This document shows, in pieces, positions 1-5,405 of a DNA stretch of 9,174 bases. The DNA is taken from the NCBI GenBank assembly GCA_017964105.1, contig JAGCSP010000059.1:1-9174 (forward strand), in the 5' to 3' direction. The stretch's first letter is position 1; each line of letters opens with the position of its first letter. The notes below the pieces were generated by a model. That model ran no database searches and was not told where the DNA came from. It was given only the letters and a program-made list of their open reading frames with translations. Position numbers and translations under genes: made by a program. Source of the DNA: Clostridia bacterium. Lineage in GTDB: Bacteria; Bacillota; Clostridia; Christensenellales; UBA1242.

Positions 1-201
1 GGTGCACCTCCTCATGCAGGCTGTGCATTTGGATTTGATAGATTGCTTATGCTTGTTACAGATAAAGATATTATGAGAGAAGTTATTGCATTCCCTATGA
101 ACAAAAACGCGCGTGACCTTATGATGGGCGCTCCAAGCTTTGTGAGCGATGAGCAATTACGTGACGTTGGTTTGCAACTATTACACAAGGAGAATAAATA
201 A
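1..201 (+). CDS. aspS: Aspartyl-tRNA synthetase, C-terminal end (partial)
   Basis: This is the last 66 codons of a gene that begins before the window, in frame 1 and ending at TAA 199-201. The start reads GAPPHAGCAFGFDRLLML, which is class II motif 3 in the form typical of bacterial AspRS (GAPPHGG.AFG.DR); the motif arginine is the R of FDRLLM. It is followed by VIAFPMNKNARDLMMGAPS, matching the AspRS signature IAFPK...DLM.GAPS. The enzyme charges tRNA-Asp with aspartate in the cytoplasm. The tail VSDEQLRDVGLQLL is the usual C-terminal helix of the family. The stop overlaps the asnS start by one base, and the asnS ribosome binding site lies inside these last codons, so the two genes are probably co-transcribed and translationally coupled. 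The anticodon-binding and GAD insertion domains lie outside the window, so discriminating versus non-discriminating specificity cannot be judged here. Confidence 0.95.
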   Translation, partial: GAPPHAGCAFGFDRLLMLVTDKDIMREVIAFPMNKNARDLMMGAPSFVSDEQLRDVGLQLLHKENK

Positions 202-1592
202 TGAACACAATTGAAATAAGGCAAATGTACAAAGACCCACAACAATTTAGAGCAAAAGAAATTACAATTTCTGGTTGGGCAAAATCAGTGCGTAGCAATG
301 GTACATTTGGATTTATTGATTTTACTGATGGCACTTATTTTAAAACATTACAAATAGTGTACACCAAAGAAAAATTAAAAAACTTTGACGAAGTGGCGAA
401 ACTTAATGCTGGCTCTACACTTATTGTTACGGGCGACTTTGTTCTCACCCCAGATAATAAACAACCATTTGAGTTGCATGCAACTGGGGTAGAGATTTTC
501 TGTGCAACAGATGCAGATTATCCTTTGCAAAAAAAGCGCCACAGCGTAGAGTTTTTGCGTGAAATTGCATATTTGCGCCCACGTACAAACTTATTCCAAG
601 CAGTGTTCCGCATTCGCTCGGTGGCTGCAATGGCAATTCATGAATATTTCCAAAGCAACGATTATGTGTATGTGCACACTCCAATTATAACAACCACCGA
701 TTGTGAAGGCTCTGACCAAATGTTTAAATTGACCACACTAAACTTTGACAAATTGCCACTAGACAAAAGTGGTAAAGTAGATTTTGGCGAAGATTTATTC
801 GGCAAAAAAGCATACATCACAGGTTCTGGCCAACTTCACGGCGAAGCATTCGCTCTTGCATTCAGCAAGATTTACACTTTTGGCCCAACACTTAGAACAG
901 AAAATAGCAACACCAAAACACATGCAAACGAGTTTTGGATGATTGAGCCAGAAATGGCATTCTGTGACTTGGAAGATTTGATGGATGTAGAAGAAGAAAT
1001 GCTAATATTTGTGGTGCAATATGTGCTAGATAGATGTATGCCAGAATTGGAATTTTTAAATAGTTTTGTTTCGCCAGGACTACTAGAAAAATTACAAAAA
1101 TTGGTAACATCCAAATTTACTCGTATAGACCACAAAGAAGTGATTGATATACTAAAAGCAGCAAAAGTAAAATGGGAATTTGAGCCAGAATATGGCGGAG
1201 ATATTGCCAAAGAACACGAAAAATATATCACAGAATATTTTGGTGGCCCAGTGTTTATCAAAAACTGGCCAAAAGATATTAAGGCATATTACATGAAACA
1301 AAACTCAGATGGCAAAACTGTTGCAGCTGTGGACTTAGAGGTGCCAGGCGCAGGCGAACTTATGGGCGGAAGTCAACGTGAAGAAAATTATGATAAAATT
1401 GTTGCACGTTGCAAAGAGCTTGGTGTAGATACAAATAAAATTGATTGGTATTTAAACCTTCGCAAATTTGGCAGTTGCATCCACTCTGGTTTTGGTATGG
1501 GATTTGAGCGATTAATTATGTACCTTACAGGTATTGAAAATATTCGAGACAGCATACCATTCCCACGTACACCAAAAAATTGCGACTATTAA
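201..1592 (+). CDS. asnS: Asparaginyl-tRNA synthetase
   Basis: The product is a complete 463-residue enzyme, the usual length for bacterial AsnRS, that charges tRNA-Asn directly with asparagine in the cytoplasm. Residues 1-105 form the OB-fold anticodon-binding domain (ITISGWAKSVR at 21-31). The class II catalytic core follows: motif 1 ends at Pro161 (YVYVHTPIIT), motif 2 spans about 227-252 (FGPTLRTENS, with Arg232 and Glu234, then EFWMIEPEMAF), and motif 3 spans 430-444 (FGMGFERLIMYLTG, with Arg437). The C-terminus IPFPRTPKN is characteristic of AsnRS, and DCEGSDQMF near 168-175 matches the ITT.DCEG segment of the family. The start is supported by AAGGAG at 187-192, 8 bases before ATG 201, and by the TAATG overlap with the aspS stop. 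A direct asparagine route makes a non-discriminating AspRS plus amidotransferase less necessary in this organism, though both can coexist. Expression probably comes from a promoter upstream of aspS, and the transcript ends at the hairpin near 1640. Confidence 0.97.
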   Translation: MNTIEIRQMYKDPQQFRAKEITISGWAKSVRSNGTFGFIDFTDGTYFKTLQIVYTKEKLKNFDEVAKLNAGSTLIVTGDFVLTPDNKQPFELHATGVEIFCATDADYPLQKKRHSVEFLREIAYLRPRTNLFQAVFRIRSVAAMAIHEYFQSNDYVYVHTPIITTTDCEGSDQMFKLTTLNFDKLPLDKSGKVDFGEDLFGKKAYITGSGQLHGEAFALAFSKIYTFGPTLRTENSNTKTHANEFWMIEPEMAFCDLEDLMDVEEEMLIFVVQYVLDRCMPELEFLNSFVSPGLLEKLQKLVTSKFTRIDHKEVIDILKAAKVKWEFEPEYGGDIAKEHEKYITEYFGGPVFIKNWPKDIKAYYMKQNSDGKTVAAVDLEVPGAGELMGGSQREENYDKIVARCKELGVDTNKIDWYLNLRKFGSCIHSGFGMGFERLIMYLTGIENIRDSIPFPRTPKNCDY

Positions 1593-1639
1593 GATGAGTT
1601 CGCAAATAACTTTGCGTCCCAGCGTTCCGTATGAAAAAC

Positions 1640-1672
1640 AAAAATAGAGCGAAATTTTCGCTCTATTTTTTT
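1640..1672. terminator. Bidirectional intrinsic terminator between asnS and the helicase-loader gene
   Basis: A perfect inverted repeat has left arm 1640-1654, a single central base at 1655 and right arm 1656-1670. In practice it would form a stem with the GC-containing core ATAGAGCG/CGCTCTAT and a small A/T loop. On the + strand it is followed by T residues to 1672. On the - strand the other arm gives TATTTTTGTTTTT, so it can also end the convergent transcript. The stop codon of the - strand loader gene (TAG, complement of 1663-1665) lies inside the stem. A shorter hairpin (CGCAAA 1601-1606, TTTGCG 1611-1616) sits just after the asnS stop without a T run and may only protect the mRNA end. 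Confidence 0.85.
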
Positions 1673-2595
1673 ATCGTTCTTAAATCTTTGCCATCCATTT
1701 TGATAAGCAAGCAATTGTTTTGGTCTGCAATGCGACTAAATATTCGCTCATCGTACACATCCATAATTTGATCTAATTCAAGGTTTGTGGTGATTATTGT
1801 GTTTTTATTTAATCTTGTGCGTTCGGACAATATTTGATATAGATATTCGCATGTGACATTTTTTAGTATATTTTCTGTGCCAAGGTCATCTACAAACAAT
1901 ATGTCGCAATCAAAATATCTTTGCAATATGTCACCTTTTTCGTCCATTGGGCTAGTGTGATATTTTAGCATATCATTATTTAGTCCTACAGCAGTGGTGT
2001 ATATCACATATTTTTGTCCATTTACCACGCATTCATTTACCATGCACTCAATTAGGTGTGTTTTGCCTACACCAACTTTGCCTGTAATGGTTACCACATG
2101 TTTTGTGGTATTTGTACTAATGTATTTTTGCAAAGTGTCATAAATTTTGCGAATTTCTTTTTCTTGTTCGCCGAATATTTTGAAATACACATCACTAAAT
2201 GAAGGTAGTTTTTCTTTGTTGATACCACTTTCTTTTAGTAGTAATTCACTCATTTCGTGTTTTAGGCACTCGCAATCTTTGCCGTCTATCACACCTTTAT
2301 CGTGGCAGAGTGGGCAGTTGTATTTTACTTTTAGGCTACTTCTATCTATGCCATATTTATCAAGCAAATCATATAATTCTTTTTTTGTGTCGTTCAAAGA
2401 TTTTTCTTTTTGTGCTGTGCTACTGCCTGAGTATTTTAGTTTGGCAATATCAAATTGCAAACTTTTGCATTTTTTGTATAGTTTTTCCACATCTTTATGA
2501 GATAGGGCATTGTCTAGCATGAATTCTTGCAAACGTACTTGTGTTTCATGTTTTTTAGCAATACTTGCTAAGGCTTGGTTTCTAATGTTACTCAT
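1663..2595 (-). CDS. dnaI: DnaI/DnaC-like AAA+ helicase loader
   Basis: The 310-residue product resembles the loader that places the replicative DnaB/DnaC-type helicase on DNA. Residues 36-82 are charged and helical, probably a coiled coil. A cysteine cluster follows at C94-x2-C97-x10-C108-x-C110, the likely zinc-binding element of DnaI-type N-terminal domains. The AAA+ ATPase occupies about 135-300: Walker A GKVGVGKT at 172-179, Walker B ILFVDD at 232-237, sensor 1 TIITTN at 266-271, and arginine-finger candidates R284 and R288 in DERIFSRI. The start is supported by GAGG (complement of 2603-2606), 7 bases upstream, and by an ATGA overlap with the preceding gene. That upstream DnaD-domain gene gives the same order as dnaB-dnaI in Bacillus subtilis. 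An IstB transposition ATPase is the main alternative, but there is no IstA transposase or insertion-sequence end nearby. Clostridial genomes often label this family dnaC, so the symbol is a judgement by context. Confidence 0.85.
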   Translation of the reverse strand: MSNIRNQALASIAKKHETQVRLQEFMLDNALSHKDVEKLYKKCKSLQFDIAKLKYSGSSTAQKEKSLNDTKKELYDLLDKYGIDRSSLKVKYNCPLCHDKGVIDGKDCECLKHEMSELLLKESGINKEKLPSFSDVYFKIFGEQEKEIRKIYDTLQKYISTNTTKHVVTITGKVGVGKTHLIECMVNECVVNGQKYVIYTTAVGLNNDMLKYHTSPMDEKGDILQRYFDCDILFVDDLGTENILKNVTCEYLYQILSERTRLNKNTIITTNLELDQIMDVYDERIFSRIADQNNCLLIKMDGKDLRTIKK

Positions 2596-4037
2596 AATTC
2601 CACCTCGTCCAAGTTGCTAAATAAGCTATCAAGCTCGTCTTTGCTATATTCTCTTGATTTTGGTTTTTTTGCGTTTATCACAGGTGCTGTGGCAGTAGGT
2701 AATTCCACCTTCTTTGCGTCTTCTACAGTTTTCACGCCATGTGTGTGATATGTAGCAAGCACTCTATTTAAGTATTGCAATGGCAAGTATTGGCCAGCAC
2801 ACTTTGTGCATGCATAGTCAATTACATCTTTTGACAAATTCCAATCATATACCCATGTTTTTAGTAGCATTCTATCGTTTGCATTTACGCCACGAACAAG
2901 GCCAAGGGCAGAGAGCACATTGGCAATTTGCTCGTCATTTTTTGTAAGTTCTTTTAAGTGTGACTGGATTGCATCAATTGTAATTAATCCATTTTTAAAT
3001 AGATTATTCACTACGCCATTCATACCTTGCAATGTGCGAATGGTGGAAGTAAAGCAATAATTTGCAATTTTATTTAGTGTTTCGGTATCAAAACCAAGTG
3101 CAAACCAATTTGTAATATATGTATCCACAACTGTATCTAGGCGTTCATATCTTACGCCCAAATTTTTGCATACACTTTTTGCTGTGTCGTATAGCATTTG
3201 TTCGCTAGCAAGGTAATCGTCAATTTCTTTTGTGCTATTTAGTTTTAGAGCATAGCATTTGTCGATGTATGCATTTAATTTGTTCCATGCGCCAGGCACT
3301 TTGCCAACATGTTTTGCAATGTGAATAATTACATCTAGGCTAATACCAAGGTCGCGTATCCATGTAATAAAGTTGAAATACTCTTCATCGGTGGCACTGC
3401 GTTTGGTGCCAATAGCACTAAGTACAAGTTTTACGTCGCTACCACTTTTTTCTAGGTCACTGATGCGTGCGCGTGCATCATCAAGAGTGTGCACACCGCT
3501 GTATGCCCAGTTTTTGGCAGTGGCAACAATGTAGTTTACTGATACGCTAGTTGATTTTTTCTTGATGCAATAGTTTGCAATTAGTAGCATTGCATCTTCG
3601 TCTATATGCAAACTTTCCATGGTGTAATATAATTCATTATATTCATGTGTACTAATCATGCGGTTGCCATAAATATCTTGCATGCTCATATTAAAACTTT
3701 TGTATTTGTCTTTGTTATATTTTTTCAAATGCATTGAGCCATTTGATACAGGTAGATATTTAATTTCAAAATGTTCTACATTTAGCACTTGCACAAGGCC
3801 TAGTTCTTGCCAATAGTAAAAACTACTAATGATATCTTCTGGAGATAATCCTAGTGCATGCGAAAAAGAGTCTAACGTATTGTCAGATGCTGTTGGGTTG
3901 TTACATTTATATAGTCCCCATAGATATACTCTGATTGCATCTGGATTTGCGCTAGGCACAAAACTTTCTATAAAACTATTTTCTAGTTTTACAAAGTTTT
4001 CTTTTATTGATTCTGTAGAAAATGTGCAAAAACTCAT
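2592..4037 (-). CDS. DnaD/DnaB-type primosome protein with tandem DnaD-like domains
   Basis: The 481-residue product resembles Bacillota replication restart and initiation proteins that recruit the helicase loader to origins. An N-terminal winged-helix-like region covers about 33-95 (DAIRVYLWGLYK ... YYWQELGLVQVL). Four DnaD-like helical units follow, near 131-193, 216-278, 297-362 and 386-443. Unit 1 shows the family pattern best (NYIVATAKNWAYSGVHTLDDA, read as Y-x7-W-x3-G-x2-T); unit 4 ends similarly (LATYHTHGVKTVEDA). The units form an A-B-A-B pattern: IANYC recurs at 153 and 324, VLSA[IL]G at 205 and 374, and ITW/KTW at 224 and 393. The tail (445-481) is Ala/Pro/Lys-rich then acidic, possibly a flexible contact arm. 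The length is close to B. subtilis DnaB (about 470), and the position before a DnaI-like gene favours a DnaB-equivalent role, but I leave the symbol blank because dnaB and dnaD names are confused in this family. AAAGG (complement of 4047-4051) serves the ATG at 4037. Confidence 0.82.
   Translation of the reverse strand: MSFCTFSTESIKENFVKLENSFIESFVPSANPDAIRVYLWGLYKCNNPTASDNTLDSFSHALGLSPEDIISSFYYWQELGLVQVLNVEHFEIKYLPVSNGSMHLKKYNKDKYKSFNMSMQDIYGNRMISTHEYNELYYTMESLHIDEDAMLLIANYCIKKKSTSVSVNYIVATAKNWAYSGVHTLDDARARISDLEKSGSDVKLVLSAIGTKRSATDEEYFNFITWIRDLGISLDVIIHIAKHVGKVPGAWNKLNAYIDKCYALKLNSTKEIDDYLASEQMLYDTAKSVCKNLGVRYERLDTVVDTYITNWFALGFDTETLNKIANYCFTSTIRTLQGMNGVVNNLFKNGLITIDAIQSHLKELTKNDEQIANVLSALGLVRGVNANDRMLLKTWVYDWNLSKDVIDYACTKCAGQYLPLQYLNRVLATYHTHGVKTVEDAKKVELPTATAPVINAKKPKSREYSKDELDSLFSNLDEVEL
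2709..3647 (-). repeat. Protein-level A-B-A-B duplication of paired DnaD-like domains
   Basis: Residues about 131-296 and 297-443 of the DnaD-like protein align with an offset of 169-171 residues. Matching anchors are IANYC (153/324), VLSAIG against VLSALG (205/374) and TW (225/394). Similarity is visible in the protein but not obvious in the DNA, so the duplication looks old. It suggests that a two-domain block was copied as a unit. Confidence 0.6.
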
Positions 4038-4049
4038 TATGTCTAACCT

Positions 4050-4070
4050 TTGTAAATCGCATATTTACAA
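4050..4070 (-). promoter_or_regulatory. Perfect 8-bp inverted repeat at the 5' end of the primosome transcript
   Basis: TTGTAAAT at 4050-4057 and ATTTACAA at 4063-4070 are perfect inverted copies separated by 5 bases. With the -10 box at 4075-4080, transcription would begin close to 4068, so the repeat would form a stem-loop almost at the very start of the mRNA. Its 3' arm includes the first bases of the AAAGG ribosome binding site (complement of 4047-4051). It could act as a DNA operator, an mRNA-stabilising 5' hairpin, or a weak block on translation. I do not recognise it as a known operator; it does not fit the LexA, CodY or NrdR patterns. Confidence 0.5.
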
Positions 4071-4074
4071 TTCT

Positions 4075-4103
4075 ATTATAATCTAAATATAACTTATTCA
4101 CAA
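4075..4103 (-). promoter_or_regulatory. Sigma-A-type promoter of the primosome operon
   Basis: Read on the - strand, the -35 is TTGTGA (complement of 4098-4103), the spacer is exactly 17 bp, and the -10 is a perfect TATAAT (complement of 4075-4080). An A-rich tract (complement of about 4119-4136) lies upstream and might help polymerase binding. The expected start of transcription, near 4068, gives a 5' leader of about 30 bases before the ATG at 4037. Confidence 0.75.
4094..4102. promoter_or_regulatory. DnaA-box match overlapping the -35 of the primosome promoter
   Basis: TTATTCACA fits the DnaA-box consensus TTATNCACA at all nine positions. It shares bases 4098-4102 with the -35 hexamer of the - strand promoter, a position where bound DnaA would be expected to compete with RNA polymerase. 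It is the only perfect match I noticed in the window. A 9-base match can arise by chance in AT-rich DNA, so the case rests on its location in front of helicase-loading genes. Confidence 0.5.
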
Positions 4104-4141
4104 TTTATTTGCAAGCACTTTTTCTTTTTTATTTTTGTACA

Positions 4142-4184
4142 TGTTATAAAATACTTTTATAAAATTGGATATATATGTTATAAT
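4142..4184 (+). promoter_or_regulatory. Probable extended -10 promoter region of sbcDC
   Basis: The best -10 is TATAAT at 4179-4184, preceded by TGT (4176-4178), the extended -10 form that can work with a weak -35; TTTATA at 4156-4161 is the 17-bp-spaced but poor -35. A second similar element, TGT then TATAAA (4142-4150), lies 34 bp upstream inside a near-copy of the same sequence (ATGTTATAA at 4141 and 4175), so there may be tandem starts. Transcription from the main element would begin about 4191, leaving a short leader of roughly 20 bases before the sbcD ATG. Confidence 0.55.
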
Positions 4185-4211
4185 ACGGGTAGTAAAAAAT
4201 GGAGAAACAAA

Positions 4212-5405
4212 ATGCGAATTTTACATACATCTGATTGGCATTTGGGTAAAAAAACTGACGATCTTGATAGATTAGATGAGCAACGCCAAGTGCTAGAACA
4301 AATAGTAAGTATTGCAAAAGCGCGCGAAGTGGATATGGTGCTTATATCTGGCGATATATATGACCAATTCATTCCTTCTGCAGATGCTGAGAACTTGTTT
4401 TACAAGACAATTAGCGAACTTGCAAGAGGCGGAGAATGCGCAGTGGTGGCTATTGCTGGCAACCATGATGAACCAAAGCGTATGAGCAATGCGCAAGTTT
4501 TTGCAAGCAGATTTGGTATATATTTAATTGGTTATTGGGATGAAATTACAAATTCCAAATTGAGCAAAGAACATAACATTTTTGCCACAAGTGTAGGTAA
4601 GGGTTATATAAAGTTTGAAACAAAGTCAGGGGAAAAATGTACCGTGGCTACTCTTCCTTGGCCTAGTTTTTATCGTTACAGAGTGCAAAAAACAGAAGAC
4701 AAAACACTTATGGATAAATATGCTGAGTGGCTAAAAGAAGCATGCAAAGAATTTAAAAAGGGCGAAAATAATATTCTTTGCACACATCTTAGCACTGCTG
4801 GTGTTCGCTTTGCCGAGTTTGATGATGAAGTTACTGAATATAGTCCATTTGCAACGCTTACGCGTGATGTGCTTACAGGGGTCAAAAATATGACATATGG
4901 TGCACTTGGCCACATTCATTATGCAACAAAGGTTACTGACAACACATACTACTGCGGTAGTTTGATTAACACACACTTCACTAACGAAAAGGCAATAGAA
5001 AAAAGTGTGAACATTGTAGAAGTAAAAGATGGTAAGTTAGTGTCGGTAGATGTTGTGCCACTTGCATGCAAAAAAATGCGTATAATAAACACAAATGATT
5101 TTGCGCAAATTGATTTATTCTGCAAGTCATACCCACAAGATTATGTAAAAGCAGTTGTGGAAAATGTGAAATTTGTGGATTTTGAAGATGTTAAAAAACT
5201 TAGAGCGGCTAATCCAAACTTGGTAACACTTTCTGTGATTACCGATGAAGCAAAAGAGCTTACGCAAGTGGAGATTAAAAAAGATTTAACGACACAAGAA
5301 ATATTTGATAAATATGTTCTAAACAAAACTGGTAAATTACCTGAAAAAGAAGTAAAAGAATTGTTCCTAGAACTTATGGTGGAGGCAGTGTATGAGGCCG
5401 ATTAA
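4212..5405 (+). CDS. sbcD: SbcD nuclease subunit of the SbcCD complex (Mre11 family)
   Basis: The 397-residue product is full length for the family (about 400) and is the metal-dependent nuclease that, with SbcC, opens DNA hairpins and trims blocked or broken double-strand ends. The calcineurin-like phosphoesterase motifs are all present: D8-x-H10 (TSDWHLG), GDIYD with D48, GNHD with N84-H85-D86, H192 in CTHLS, and GHIH with H234 and H236. The capping region runs from about 285 to 397. The ATG at 4212 has GGAG at 4201-4204, 7 bases upstream, and the start MRILHTSDWHLG is the classic N-terminus, so the start is secure. The gene overlaps sbcC by 14 bases, which indicates translational coupling and matched subunit output. 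It is transcribed divergently from the primosome operon across a 174-bp gap. Confidence 0.96.
   Translation: MRILHTSDWHLGKKTDDLDRLDEQRQVLEQIVSIAKAREVDMVLISGDIYDQFIPSADAENLFYKTISELARGGECAVVAIAGNHDEPKRMSNAQVFASRFGIYLIGYWDEITNSKLSKEHNIFATSVGKGYIKFETKSGEKCTVATLPWPSFYRYRVQKTEDKTLMDKYAEWLKEACKEFKKGENNILCTHLSTAGVRFAEFDDEVTEYSPFATLTRDVLTGVKNMTYGALGHIHYATKVTDNTYYCGSLINTHFTNEKAIEKSVNIVEVKDGKLVSVDVVPLACKKMRIINTNDFAQIDLFCKSYPQDYVKAVVENVKFVDFEDVKKLRAANPNLVTLSVITDEAKELTQVEIKKDLTTQEIFDKYVLNKTGKLPEKEVKELFLELMVEAVYEAD

Noticed and set aside
872..1261. A 129-codon open frame on the - strand within asnS
   Set aside because: It is a shadow of a conserved synthetase gene, with no recognisable domain or supported start.
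1601..1616. CGCAAA-TAAC-TTTGCG hairpin as a separate terminator of asnS
   Set aside because: The stem is only 6 bp and is not followed by a T run; the stronger hairpin at 1640-1670 fits better.
2147..2500. A 117-codon open frame on the + strand opposite the helicase-loader gene
   Set aside because: The product is Ser/Phe/Leu-rich antisense of a gene with clear AAA+ motifs; no independent evidence of coding.
1663..2595. The loader gene as IstB of an IS21-type element
   Set aside because: There is no istA transposase, no inverted repeats or target duplication, and the gene is coupled to a DnaD-domain gene.
3121..3129. GTATCCACA, a one-mismatch DnaA box inside the DnaD-like gene
   Set aside because: It deviates at the first base and lies in a coding region without clustered partners, so it does not suggest an origin.
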